DNA of 64,000 nt, from contig NC_063153.1 of NCBI RefSeq assembly GCF_020921035.1, positions 7,502,001-7,566,000 on the forward strand, given 5' to 3'. Both the position numbers and the translations under genes were made by a program. Positions 11,540 to 23,465 of the stretch are shown in pieces. Position 1 is the stretch's first letter; each line of letters opens with the position of its first letter. The DNA comes from Rhodamnia argentea (Eukaryota > Streptophyta > Magnoliopsida > Myrtales > Myrtaceae). Below the pieces are notes generated by a model. It had not been told where the DNA came from. It made no database searches and saw only the letters and a program-made list of their open reading frames with translations.

Positions 11540-11890
11540 TAACACGGGTAAATTTAACAAGCCTATTAATGTTATTATATTATGTATAAAAACTACTGGT
11601 AAATTGGAGGGTTTAGAGTTTAGGGTTTCGGGATTTAGGATTTAAAGACCCAATAAATTTAACAAGTCTGTTAGTTATGCGTGAAAATGTTATTAAATTA
11701 TATGTCAAAACTACTGGTAAATTCGAGGGTTTAGAGTTTAGGGTTTTAGGTTTTAGGATTTAGAGACCCAACAAATTTAACAAGTCTATTAGTTATGCGT
11801 GAAAGTTGTTATTATATTATATATCAAAACTACTGATAAATTCGAGGATTTAGGGTTATGATTTTAGGGTTTAGGATTTAGAGACCTTGC
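11540..11890. repeat. Tandem repeat, about 118-bp unit, with TTTAGGG-like motifs
   Basis: Three near-complete copies and a partial one. The marker CTACTGGTAAATT recurs at 11593, 11711 and (as CTACTGATAAATT) 11830, giving periods of 118-119 bases. Each unit contains GGGTTTAGAGTTTAGGG and a shared segment around ATTTAACAAGTCT and TTAGTTATGCGTGAAA. The GTTTAGGG words resemble the plant telomere motif but are interspersed, not a pure array. Confidence 0.85.
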
Positions 11891-12099
11891 TTACTTTAAA
11901 TTAATTGAGGTTGTAGGGTCTAGGCTGATCACAATGTGGTGAACTGTAACTGAATTAGGTAATATAACTAGTTTAATTATTCTTATTCTAAGTACCTTAA
12001 TTAGTATTATTTTAGATGAGTTTTGCCTTACTATCAGAAGGGCAGCTAGACAAGTCATTAAAGAAGGCAAAACATTTTCCATAGTTTGATAAGTGCAAA

Positions 12100-12125
12100 T
12101 CTCTCTCTCTCTCTCTCTCTCTCTC
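12100..12125. repeat. (CT)n microsatellite
   Basis: About 13 TC dinucleotides roughly 220 bases upstream of the sulfotransferase start. It may lie in that gene's promoter or leader. Confidence 0.9.
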
Positions 12126-12345
12126 CTTTTTTTATAGTGCCCTTGTTATCTACAGGAGACATCATAGATGTTTTGCCCCTTTTAGCTGTGATGTGTTTTG
12201 ACTTCAAGAGATACAAATCAAATTATTCTCCAATGCTTAACTCTTTGACTCCCAATTAAGCTTTGACACTGTCATTTCCATCCACTTAAATTGACAGGTG
12301 CCAAGCACCGTTGCTTCTGATCTCTCCAGTCAAGGAGAGCCTCCT

Positions 12346-13335
12346 ATGGAACAAATTGCCCTGGAATGTCAAGAAGCAGGGAGAGGAGAAGTACCCATCT
12401 CATCATCTCTACCCAAAGAGAAAGGGTGGTTGACTGAGCATTTCTACAAGTATCAAGGCTTCTGGTATGACAATCACTTCCTAACTGGAGTCATCTGGGC
12501 CCAGCAACATTTCGAGGCCCGGCCCACCGACACCCTCTTGGCCACCTTCCCCAAAACCGGCCTGACATGGCTCAAGGCTCTCACGTTTGCCATAGCCAAC
12601 AGGCACAACCAGGACCTCCCAAGGAGCACTTTGCTCACCAAGAACCCTCATGAATGCGTGCCCTACATTGAATTCTATGCCTATGAGAAGGACCCCATAT
12701 CGGCCCTCGACTCTCTTCCCTCCCCTAGGCTTCTCTCCACTCACATTGCTTATGACTCGCTGCCGAGATCTGTTGTGACCTCAGGGTGCCGGATCGTGTC
12801 CATCGTCCGAGACCCGAAGGATGTGTTCGTGTCGATGTGGAGCTTCATTAGCAAAATAAGAGTTCCAGATGGGGATAGGCCACCTATTTCAATGGAGGAA
12901 GCATTTGGTCTATTCAGTAGAGGGGTGTCTCTTTCAGGACCATATTGGGACCATATGCTGGGCTATTGGAAAGCAAGCTTGGAGTATCCAAACAAGGTCT
13001 TAATGTTGAAGTATGAGGACTTAAAGAGTGAGACAGAGCCCCATGTGAAGAGGCTGGCAAATTTCTTGGGCTGTCCATTTACTCCTGAAGAGATCGATGG
13101 TGGGGTAGTGCAAGAGATCATAAAGCTTTGCAGCATAGAGAGTTTGAAGCAAATGGAGGTGAACAAATCCGGGGTCTATCGTCTGGGGACTCAATCACGC
13201 GCGACGGTCGAGAATAGCGGGTTTTTCCGGCGAGGGGAGGTGGGCGATTGGAAGAATCATCTCTCGCAAGAGATGATCGAGCGGCTCGATTGGATAACCG
13301 AGCAAAAGTTTGGGGCTTACGGTTTGAAGTTCTAG
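12346..13335 (+). CDS. Cytosolic sulfotransferase (SOT family)
   Basis: Predicted to transfer sulfate from PAPS to a hydroxyl or other small-molecule acceptor in the cytosol; no targeting peptide is seen. The single-exon, 329-residue product has the usual plant SOT length. Visible motifs: 5'-phosphosulfate loop TFPKTGLTWLKAL (67-79, Lys70); catalytic His133 in LLSTHI; 3'-phosphate binding IVRDPKDVFVSMW (153-165, Arg155 and Ser163); KYEDLK (222-227); and C-terminal RRGEVGDWKNHL (295-306). Within the loop, the position that is normally Thr (SGTTW) is Leu73. The ATG at 12346 is used. The frame is open back to 12298, preceded by TTGACAG that could be a splice acceptor, so a small upstream exon is possible but no convincing one was found. 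The acceptor substrate (flavonoid, hydroxyjasmonate, brassinosteroid or other) cannot be read from sequence. Confidence 0.9.
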   Translation: MEQIALECQEAGRGEVPISSSLPKEKGWLTEHFYKYQGFWYDNHFLTGVIWAQQHFEARPTDTLLATFPKTGLTWLKALTFAIANRHNQDLPRSTLLTKNPHECVPYIEFYAYEKDPISALDSLPSPRLLSTHIAYDSLPRSVVTSGCRIVSIVRDPKDVFVSMWSFISKIRVPDGDRPPISMEEAFGLFSRGVSLSGPYWDHMLGYWKASLEYPNKVLMLKYEDLKSETEPHVKRLANFLGCPFTPEEIDGGVVQEIIKLCSIESLKQMEVNKSGVYRLGTQSRATVENSGFFRRGEVGDWKNHLSQEMIERLDWITEQKFGAYGLKF

Positions 13336-13339
13336 TGTC

Positions 13340-15085
13340 CATATTCAAGCAAGAGCTAAGATGAAGTTGCTAGAAAGTAAAATTATCCGGACCATTTTCA
13401 TGGTCTTCCAGTTTTTTACTTGAGAGTAGAAAAATGTAGTTGGAAGTATCAAAATGGGAGAATGTTTAGGTACTCAGATTTAGTAATTTTTTTTCAGCTT
13501 TTGTTTAGGTACACGAATTTATTAATCTTTTTAACTATTGCCTCTATGAGGCATTTTAGAACAATTTAACAATCTATCTCATGTCGGATTCTTTTCTGAT
13601 GTGTGAGACTCCATCCTTTACGTGGACTTTGCTTTAAACCCAATTTGATCAATGGCAATTAGAAATTAATAAGCAATCAAAATGAGGATGAAAAATCCAA
13701 ATGACAATGTAAGACTCAGGATGACAAATCCAACAACTAACGTTTGGCTGTCCGGATATTTTTTACCGAATAGAATAAGGTCGGGTAGGAAAATGATAGG
13801 ATGTGATTTGAAATATCCTATACTGCATTTGATAACGTCCGGATATAACATGGATTTGGACAGATATTATCCAGACTGAGAGTTTGAAATATTCATGGAG
13901 AGTATCACTTGACTCATCTCTCTCTCTCGCTCTCTTTCTTTTATTCCGATCGGCGGAAAAGCAGAGCATGACTGGAAACAAGAAAAATAAAACTTGCTGG
14001 AGGAAATAAACGCTTTGGATGGATGGTCGTGCATGATGCAGCTGGAGCCTGGAAGCAGTGGTCTAAGGGCGATGGCATCCGAGGGAGAAATTGACTTTGA
14101 AAAAAAAAAAACTAGAAATATACTCAAATTACTTGCGATGCCATAAATATTGTCACCATGAAAGGAGATATATCATAATACTAAAAGCCAAAGAATGTAT
14201 AGATTTTTTTTTTCTTTTTGTCGAAAGAAAGATTTCATTAATTATTCAGGATAATAATCCGAGAGGTATATAGAATGCTTTCAAGCCTAACAACTCCCAA
14301 ATAATTGCAAAAAAAAAAAAAAAAGGAAAAGAAAAAAAGGAAATACACTAGAAAGAAAATAACAAAGCATATTCTATAACTAGAAGCACACTCTCATCTT
14401 CCAAGAATAGATCTGCCATCATAAAATTTCGGCGGCCTATCACTAGATTTGGTGATGAGTAACTCCCACACTAATTACAACGGCTTGCGGTGCGTGTTTA
14501 GGTATGATGTCTTCATCACCATCGTTGAGTAGTAACACCCCAACATCAAATGTTGAAAGAACGCAGATCAAATACCTGTAAAAAACTCACATATCTATAG
14601 CTAGATTTAGTTTACCGAATCTAGACCTAACTCTAAATCGGGAGAGGAGAGAGGCCTAGTCTCGGAGAGTTTATAAAGTCACGTCACAAACATTCTCATC
14701 GGTGACCGTTGACTGGACGAATGGTCGAACTAGTCTCCACATTCACCTAAGGTTAGTTGCAGAAAATTATTCACTCACAAACTCCCAAAATATAGTGGGA
14801 GGGAAAAGAAAAGACAATGCAAGCAAAGAAAAGTGTCTCGAACTCCCACAAAAGATCTCTCAATGTTCAGCACTTGAATCCGTTCGAAAACAAGTAGAAA
14901 TCTTAAAAATGAAAGATAAGAAGGTGGAAAGATGAAAAGGGTGGGGGAGGGAGAGGGAGAGGGGGGAGGGTCTAAAACCAGGAATTATTGGTGACGGCGG
15001 AAACCCTAATGGGTGGAGGAGGGGTGAGAGAATTTGGGGGAAAAGGAGGGGAGAGCACGACGTTATGCTTGGGAATGCATAGATT
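13340..15085. other. Intergenic DNA with low-complexity tracts
   Basis: Contains a TTTG-x-TGTCCGGATAT word repeated directly near 13742 and 13830, a poly-A run at 14308-14322, and purine-rich sequence at 14940-14970. The stretch around 14220-14330, with GATTTCATTAAT then poly-A, resembles the tail of a non-LTR element, but no coding part is seen. No gene is called. Confidence 0.4.
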
Positions 15086-15089
15086 CAGC

Positions 15090-17775
15090 TGCATGTATGT
15101 AATATATTTACAAAGAGAAGGTGCACACTCATCACACAACCTTTGACCTACACCCCCATGGATTTGGTCTATCAGAAAACTTTTTTGACGGAACCGTAGT
15201 GCTGTGATCGGTGATGCTTCCAATGGTTCCAATTCTCTACGGCCTTTAAGTTTGATCGTTCGAATAAACCTCGCATACAATTCACATCCATGTTGGGTTC
15301 CCTACATTGTCTGAAAGTTTTGTAGGAGTCACTAGACTTTGACTAACGTTGGGCATCTATGAACATAGAGATGGCTTGTGTTCGGTACATCAGGCAAACC
15401 TTGCAGCGACTCACAGTGGTAGATGTGCAAAGTCCGCAGCCCATGCAGTTTCGATAGATCGAATTGCCTTTTGTACAGAGCTGCAATTCTCTATTGAGAA
15501 TTCCTCCAGAGATTCCAATTCTCCCAAATCTCGAATCCCGATTTGCTGCGAGCAGCTCATCACTATCAGCCTTTTGAGCTTCCCCAAGCTTGATAGACCC
15601 AACAACCTCACTAGCGATTTGCATAGTAACACATCTAACTAATGGAGATTCTCTAGCTGTTGAAAGTTGATTTCTGTGAACCAACATCTAAAGAGCTGAC
15701 AAATATCTTAAGTTGGCCAAAAAAAAAAAAAAAAAATTGTTCGCTCTAACGGTGAAGAGCCGAGCGGGCCGCTTGAGAGATTGAGGATCATCACAAGATA
15801 TGCCAAGTCTGCAAAGCTGAGGAGGCCATGTGATATTTGTACTATGACCGCGGCATTTTAACACTTTAAAAATCTCCCGTGTCCCAGCCAGATTAAGAAC
15901 TTCAGCCTTGTAATGTATCAAACAGAAGCAAGCACTCCCGTGATCTTTGTATTCGCAAAATACAACTCGATCAGGTAACTCTTGTCCATACCAAATTCGA
16001 GACGACCATCGGTCTCAATTTCCCAACGCAGTCCGGAAACTTTCTAAACTGATGACGATTCAATAAAGGCAAGCAGGTCGAGCCTGCCATCTCTCCAATA
16101 GATGGATGAAGCTCCTATATACACCACCCCCCTAGCTTTAAACTTGACAAGTACTTCAGACTGCTTATTGCAGAAAGCACTACAAACGCAGGTCAAAAGG
16201 GACGATTGTGGGCAACTTTGACGGCAGAACGTGGGCTGAAATTATTTCCAAGCGCTTAAGGAGCCATAGCTTATGGATAGAGCTACTGATTTCTCGTGAC
16301 TTTGGGCTATTTTCGTCAAGAACTAGTATCTTCAAATTCAAGCAGATCGAGAAGTCAGGAGTTGCCGAGGGATGACATCTCCTGAGATGTACAACTTTCA
16401 CGTCATGATTCGCCCGTGAAACAAATTAGACGAAGAAAAGTAAGGCAACGCAAATGGCAACAAAGGTATTCGTGATATGAAACCATACCGAGCATGGTCC
16501 CCATCTATTCCAGTTATCCAGAATGTCACTGTCCGAAAGCGTAAGCACGGTTACGTTCCATAAACATAGATTGATGGCCTTCAAGTCCGAAGGGAAAGGA
16601 CGCCAAGAGAGCCATCTTGAACTTGAGAGAAAATTCTTAAAACCTCTTATCAAGTTCCTCCCTTATGTCCAAGAACCTTAGCCAGGCAACCTAGAAAACT
16701 CTTGTAAAGTCGTGCTATTTGGAAAGTCCAGTTACTTTGAGTGCTATGATATTCTCTGTTCCCCGACGACATGAAAAGGCATAAGTTAACTTTCTATAGT
16801 GAGAAAAAGGAATGCGTTCATTGTCTATATATTGTGTAGACTTGTTCTAAGAGTAAATTGATGGACAAAATTAATCACAGTGTAGAAACCGATCGAGAAG
16901 ATGACGGTTGTGAACTAAATTTACCTATTTAGTTTTCACTACTTCCAATGCAATCTAGGGACACCATAGTCCACTACGCTTCCCAAGAACTTTGGCGTCT
17001 TCTTGTTGAACAACTTCTCTTCCAAGGTCTTTGAGCAAGTCATACATCAACACTTTATCATCATCATCAACCATTATCAAAGATATACGAGTAAGTACAA
17101 TTAGGAGTGATTGGTTCCCGGTTTGATCCCGGTTTCCAATTTTTGGAATCGGGGACCGGAGTCGACAACACTGACCGGTACGGTCCAATTTTCGGGCGGT
17201 CCATTGAAATCGGTAAACTATCCAATGTCTCGTGATATCCAAAATAATACAACATAAAAATATAGTCAAGTAACTTGTCCCCCTAAGTCAGTCCAGGATG
17301 CACTTATCATTGAATAACAAATGATTGATGCCCACAAGTGCATCCCTAAGTAAGCTCAAAACATCATATTAGTGCCAGACCAAATATCTTCTTGACATAT
17401 AACAAAGATTGATGCCTCAAAAGTAGGTCTGAATCCAATAATCTTCCCATACATGAAGCTAACAACAGAAAATAATAATGTGAAGATCTCATGTTTCCAA
17501 AAATAGTGAGATAAATCTTTCAGTTTGGTCTGATCTTGTACCCTGAAATTGGAAATAGGACCGCTCGGACACCGGTTCCAATTTTAACGTTAGGGTACCG
17601 GATTGCCACTCTCGGAAATCGAAAATCGGACCACTAGTTTGGTCCAATCCGGGCGGTTCTCAATTTGATTGGTCCGACTTACTCACCCTTGAGAATAATG
17701 ATATCACTTATTGGCAAAAAATCCATGCTTTTTACATGTAATGTGGAATGGTTCGTTCTTCTTTGATAAAATAAG
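15090..17775 (-). pseudogene. TNL resistance gene remnant (copy A)
   Basis: Fragments match the intact TNL at 30.7-34.8 kb in order on the minus strand. They are: the end of the NB-ARC exon with a degraded MHD motif (RISLIMVDDDDKVLMYDL, around 17090-16980); exon 3 (LSDSDILDNWNRWGPC, around 16500-16660); the LRR start (KVVHLRRCHPSATPDFS, around 16400); and the post-LRR domain (NITWPPQLCRLGISCDDP near 15800, and LGKLKRLIVMSC near 15560). Most LRRs are deleted between 16180 and 15960. The upstream NB-ARC and TIR exons are absent and homology stops near 17775. A MITE interrupts it at 17099-17692, and a poly-A run near 15720 breaks the frame. It is clearly non-functional, but useful for showing the ancestral codon at the premature stop of the intact copy. 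Confidence 0.88.
17099..17692. mobile_element. hAT-like MITE inserted in TNL remnant A
   Basis: Homology to the NB-ARC exon stops near GAGTAAGTACAA and resumes near AATAATGATATCAC, so the intervening ~590 bases are an insertion. Its left end has TTGGTTCCCGGTTTGATCCCGG, and the right end reads inversely AAGGGTGAGTAAGTCGGACC. The interior is full of GGTTCCAATTTT, CCGGTAC and CGGACC words typical of non-autonomous hAT-like elements with GGGTGAG ends. Class is inferred. Confidence 0.55.
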
Positions 17776-18925
17776 GAAAAATGACCAAAATGGTTCATGA
17801 ACTTTGATCAAATGTGTAATCTCGTCCCTATACTTTCAATTTGACACAAATAGTCCTTGAACTATTGATAAATGATCAATCTGGTCCTTCTGTTTGTTCA
17901 AACTATTAAGTGATGACGTGGAGCGTTAACCGATGACATAGAGTTGAGTTGGATTGTTAAAATTTATGAGTCAACATATACTTTAATTTTTTTTCCTCAT
18001 TATATTAGGGTTTCAAATAACACTCTTCTTAACATTGACGTTTTTTCCACCAAAAAAAGAAAAAGAAAAAGAAAAACAACATTGTTTCTCTTCCTTCTCA
18101 ATTGCAAACTTCTTACAATACTTGGGTTGACACTGGACAAGGATGGTTGGGCTAAGGTTGATGCCAGCGCCGATTTAGATCTTAAGATTGTGGAGGGCGC
18201 GCCAACGCCTGTGTAGGTGGAAGACTTGCAAAGTGCTTGAGCTCCTGGAGGCACGCACGCTCGGGTTGATTAAAGAGCAGAGGAAGCCCGTACAGGTCGC
18301 GGAAAGCCATCGACCAATCTTCTGTCCGAGTCCTAACAGACGCAAGCGATTGCACCCTCTGTTGACTTGGTGAGATGCGGCCCATCAATATTCAGTTTCA
18401 GTGTCCCTGATTATGGAGGTTTTTGTTTTTTGGGTAGGTCTTTCGTCACACTCTCAGTCTCTTTTGTCCTCCTATTCCAAGCATAATTTTGGTGTAAAAT
18501 GATAGTTGAAGCAACTATGATCGTGGGCTTTGGTGATTGGCGTTTGAAGATGGCGGCGTTTTGAGCAATGCAGCCGTTCCAGAGTGTAGCAACTATAAAC
18601 TCGAACTTCGGATGGTGACACAGGGATATTGCTCACGATTTGGCAATTGAAGGACTCGCTTCCTGGAAGCAGATAAATTGGTTGTATTCTCAGTTGACTT
18701 TGACATTTTCACCCTTTGCTTTTAAGACCTCTCCTTCGTTGTGAGTCTGATACAAGATATTCAGGTCAAAGCAAAATGCGAATCTATGTAAATAGTATCT
18801 TCCACTTTGAGATGCACACTATCCACCCATTCCACATTTCTTGGCCTCTCCTTTTCCATCATCTCAGGTTTATATATCATCTTCGCCAGCAAGTTAGAGT
18901 AGTCAAAATCAAGGTTGGTGAAACT
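17776..18925. other. Intergenic repeat-like DNA
   Basis: The stretch 17780-17935 (GACCAAAATGGTTCATGAAC, AATAGTCCTTGAAC, GATGACGTGGAG) has the look of a dispersed plant repeat. A slightly GC-richer block at 18110-18390 contains open frames on both strands but no family I recognise. No gene is called. Confidence 0.4.
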
Positions 18926-18929
18926 CTAG

Positions 18930-19255
18930 GGAAAAAATCGGATCAGCTGTTGCCCGATAAAATTATCGAATTTATATTATCTTGTTTGTTATCTAGAGAA
19001 GCACGAGCGACTTGTCGTCTTTCGAGAAGATGGAGGCATTTGTCTACTTGTCGGGTCACCAACCTTGATTTCGACTGGTCTAACTTGTTGACCAAGATGA
19101 CATAGAAACCTGAGAAGGAGAGGGCGAGATATGTTGAATTGGTGGATAATGTCTTGCATTCTCAAAGTGGGGGATACTATTTACATAAATTCGAGTTACG
19201 CTTTGACTTGAATATCTCATATCTATCTCACATCGATTGGTGAATTCACGGTACT
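18930..19255 (+). pseudogene. F-box/LRR-type protein remnant
   Basis: The translated frame reads DQLLPDKIIEFILSCLLSRE then TCRLSRRWRHLSTC and NLDFDWSN. This is the F-box pattern (LPDxIIxxILSxL, then SxRWRxL and LDFD) of plant F-box/FBD/LRR proteins. It meets a TAG codon after LLTKMT (near 19103) and a TGA soon after, yet the following sequence still resembles the family (YVELVDNVLHSQSGG, LHKFELRFDL) before another stop near 19250. The LRR and FBD parts are absent. It is a short, broken fragment of a substrate-adaptor gene for SCF ubiquitin ligases. Confidence 0.65.
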
Positions 19256-19460
19256 TACTTTTTTATCCACAAAGTAAATCATAATGTCTCACCCATGTAA
19301 ATATGCAAAAAGTTGCACATAAAAATCAACAAAACCGAAAAAGGAAAAAGGATACCGTCAATATATAACTATTGTTTATACAATATGAACAAACAATCAT
19401 CAAGAGTGATTGCTATTGATGACTTAATTTGGGTTCTTTCTTCTGTGCTTCAGTCAACAA

Positions 19461-19755
19461 TAGGGGTGTTAACGGTTTGGTTCGATTTTTTCAAGAAACC
19501 TGAACGACGATCCAAACCGGATATAAATTGAACCAAAGGACGAGGTTCGGTTCGGTTGATTCTGTTTTCGATTTTTTTTTTTGCCCTACTCAATTGGATT
19601 CACCATTCCGATAACCCAATCTATTATGAGCGGATTGGATTTTTTCTCAGTTCAATACTATCCAAATCGAACAAAGGTTATTTCTTTCATCATCCGGATC
19701 GATCCGAAAATATATAAAATTTTGGTTCGGTTTTTAACTCGTCTAATCAACACTA
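19461..19755. mobile_element. hAT-like MITE
   Basis: The left end is TAGGGGTGTTAACGGTTTGG; the right end read inversely is TAGTGTTGATTAGACG. The interior holds paired TTTGGTTCGG and CCGAACC words on opposite sides, and there is no coding capacity. A TAGGGGTGT-like terminus is common in plant hAT-type MITEs. An 8-bp target duplication was not found. Confidence 0.5.
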
Positions 19756-19759
19756 GTTT

Positions 19760-22475
19760 CTCTTGCAACTATATATCAATCATTTGCCAATTGACTTACT
19801 TTACATGTATTAAAAGACACATCTAGTGACTCTAAAGTTATCGACAACGTCCAACCGAAGTCAATCAAGGATCTCAATCCTCTAACGAAGCCGTGCCTGA
19901 ACAATTAGGCCTTACCCTGCACAATCATGGCCTCCATGGCCTCCATAGTGCTTGGTTGTAGTTAGTCTTCTCCTTTTCGATGTTGTGAACCAAAACAAGA
20001 AGCGAAACACATTGATCACAATCAAGCAAAACAGAGGTCATGGGCGCCACGATGGCGTAGGCCAAGGCGTACTTGTCCCGGCACGACTTCATAATCTTCA
20101 TTGGAAGATCGAAATCCTTGGTGAAGCTCGGTTGAACGTTTCCATTGACTTTAGAATTACCATATATGCCTTTTACTACTTGCAAATTAAGTCAGTTGAC
20201 ACCTTTGGTAAGTCAACCAGAGGTGTACAACCACAAAAGAAACTTGAGTTGAGTGAAACATGAGCAAAAATGACCAGGAAAAAAACAAAAACAAACATCG
20301 TAAATGATGTAAGAGACATGATTCCTCGGCGAAAAAGATACAAATCTCGCTATAATATATGAAGATAAAAGCAAACTTACGTTGATCAATTCCTTTCTAT
20401 TACAATCCTTTCTTATGAGAGCTTGGTTCAACGGTTCTAGATAGTATACTATTAAAATCCCTAGGATTATCTAAGTTAAAGACTACTTGAATGCTAACTA
20501 AAAACACATTAAGCTAAATCTAATACTAAGACCTACATTTTAATTAAAGCCTATTTTTTTCTATAACCGTTTTTAATATTTCTTTTTCACACTTTCTGTT
20601 TTTTAGTCTTTTAATTTATTTTTGATCTTTCTAATTTTTTTTTCATTTCTTATTTATCTTTATCTTTTACTTCACTTCCATTACCCAAACACGCACAGGA
20701 CAATCAAGCTTTCATTTTCGTTTTTACTTTAAAATTTTAACTTTTTTTAATTATTTTAACATTTTTTTTTCTCAGAATTATCATGGAAGAAGACATTAGC
20801 CGAAATCTTGAGCCCGGTCCGATTGCGGGTCGGGTTTAGGCTTTGTAGGTTTGGGCCACGGACGTTCATGGGCTTATATGTCAAGCCCTTTTTTAATATA
20901 ACCACACCAAGACCCACTTTTTTTTTTTCATTTATTGATATAGCTGCATTAAGCCCATTTTCTACTCTAATCACACTAAACCTATTTTCCAATATATGAA
21001 TTTTCTATTTTTTTATATATATATATACACACACACTTGTCCCTCTTTTCAACTATTTTCTTTCAGTTCATTTCTTTTTCTTACTTTTTCACTTTTCTTC
21101 CTTCTTACACAGTGAGAACTCAACCTTAAAGGGAAAAACCTCAAGAACATTAAAGTATTCAAACATTTATGCCATGGATAACATGCTTCACAGTCACTTA
21201 CCTCTGGTCACCGGAGCGCAAGCCAAATTACAACACAAGGAACGAAGTAAAAATATTGGTAACGAACATCACCGTAAAAATCCGTGACTCCGAGCCGCAT
21301 CGCCGGTGAATGCCTTAGTAATACATGAATGACACAGAAAAAAAAAAAAACAAAAAATAATTTGGGTTACTCTCGGCCGTATATCGAAATCTCAGGAAAT
21401 GGGACTGAAAGGAGTGAATCGAAGTTTCCAATCGTGATTTGAACATGTTATGAACATTTATGCGATCAGATTCTAGAGAAAACTCCTCGAGTAAGTACTC
21501 GACTTCAGTTAAGCAATTTCGCAAATGCATGGTATTCCATTTATAATGCGACACACATAGACATCAACCATCCGCTAATTTCGATCCTCGGAAGTGAAAA
21601 TCCGTTAGCTAATATTCAATTACGTTCCACTTTCACTCAAAACCTAAACACTCAGGACTCTTGGGCTCAGATTAACAAAAAACAGACACGAACGTACCCG
21701 CATCAGAGACGTGGCTTCAGGCCTCGACCGGTATCTAAATGGACGAATGAAAAAAGCGTCGGCAACAGCGATCCGCACTGGTGTAGCTTGATGACTTCGG
21801 CATGAAGACACTTCGGACTCTCTGGCCGGAAAACAGAGACGCACGGGGGCGAAGTGGTGGTGCGACAATGAAGTGGCTGCCGGCGGTGGCAGCAACTACT
21901 AGAGACGAGCTAAGGACGCCGGAAAATCACCAATCAGATGAAGGAATCACCTCTTAGAGAGTATTTCCCTCTTCTCACGAATTTATATCCGACCTGGAGT
22001 TCGTTAGAGGGGAGAGAAAGGAGGTTAGAGAGAGATTTTCGTTACCCATCCTGCTTCGCGATCTGTAGATTGTGTTTGGATATTTTTGAAAGAAGAATAA
22101 CAACCATTCAAAATTTCCGTAACCCACGTAATTAAGACTCCTAAAGTATCATAATAAGAAATTACCTACGGATAATCTCCTTGTTTTTTTGTTGTTTGAA
22201 TTCGTTGAAATTTTTGTTGAGTACGCTGTAATATTATTAACCACCAAATCTTTTAAAAATGGCACAATAAATTATCTTCGGCGACCTATCTCCCTAGAAA
22301 ATCTTCACGACAATACAATTATACGAGCCTATCCCGACGAAACCCTAGCCCCCCCTCTCCTAAAAACTCTTCTCTATTTTGAATGGCTCTATTGGGCTCT
22401 CATCTCGAGTTAAATTACAAATTGATTTTCCTCTAAATAGTGCGTAGGGAACTACGTAACGCCATGCTTTTTTTT
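19760..22475. other. Intergenic DNA, unresolved
   Basis: Includes T-rich low-complexity sequence (20540-20770), a block near 20800-20960 with GGTCGGGTTTAGGC-type words resembling a degraded repeat, and a GC-richer block at 21640-22040. A minus-strand open frame near 20185-19925 shows no family resemblance. No gene is called. Confidence 0.4.
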
Positions 22476-23465
22476 TATAATTAAACTAGATTGGATTAGA
22501 CTTAGTTATTGCGTAATGTGAAAAATGGAAAAAGGAAATAAAATGAGAAGAATAAGGCAAGGGCTCTCACTTGGAGCACCAAAATATTTATCAAATTATT
22601 AGATGAAATAGCTGACTTTATCGGATTATATTATGTTGAATCATAATACAATTCTCGATTGATAATTCATCGAGCGATTCCAATCCTTCCAAACCTCGAA
22701 TACTGTCAGCCGTTTGAGCTTCCGCAAGCTTGAGAGACCTGATAGCCTCACTAGCGATTTACATAGTAACACATCAAGACAAAGGAGATTCTCTAGCTAT
22801 TGACAGTTGATCTCTGTGAACGAATGGAGTAGGGTAGCTCCCTTATCCAAGTGGATCCCAGGTTCAATACCTCCAACCTTTCGAAATCTCCAATAGAATC
22901 AGGTAAGTCTATGATTCTTGCGTAAACCAAATTTAATACGACCAACGATCTCAATTTCCCAATAGAGTCCGGAAGCTTTCTAAAGTGATGACAATCCATT
23001 AAAGACAAGCAAAGTCAAGCCCGCCATGGATACATTGCCCCTCTAGCTTCAAACTTGACTGGTACTTTAGACCGCATATTGCGGAAGGCGCTGCAAACAG
23101 GTCAAAGGGGGATGCTTTGCGGGCAACTTTGACAGCTGAACTTGCGCTGGAGTTGTTTCCAAGCGCTTTAGGCGCTCTAGCTTATGGATAGAGCAGCTGA
23201 TTTGTAGCGACTTTGGACAATTCACATCAAGAACCATTATCGTCAAATCCAAGCATGTTGAGAGGTCTGGAGTTGTCGAGAGATGGCATCGCATAGGATG
23301 TATAACTTTTAAGTCATGAATCGCCCGTGAAACAAACTAGACTTAGAATGGTAAGGCAAGGCAAATGGCAAACAAACATATATGTGACAAGAAACCATAC
23401 CAAGCATGAGTCCCAGCTATTCCAGTCCTGCGGAATATCACTGTCCGAAGTTTGAGCACGACTAA

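Noticed and set aside
12298..12345. Upstream start for the sulfotransferase at a GTG codon
   Set aside because: GTG is not a usual plant start; an in-frame TGA lies just upstream, and the first ATG at 12346 gives the normal family length.
19925..20185. Minus-strand frame (RDKYALAYAIVAPMTSVLL) that could be a membrane-protein fragment
   Set aside because: I could not match it to any family, and it has no flanking exon structure.
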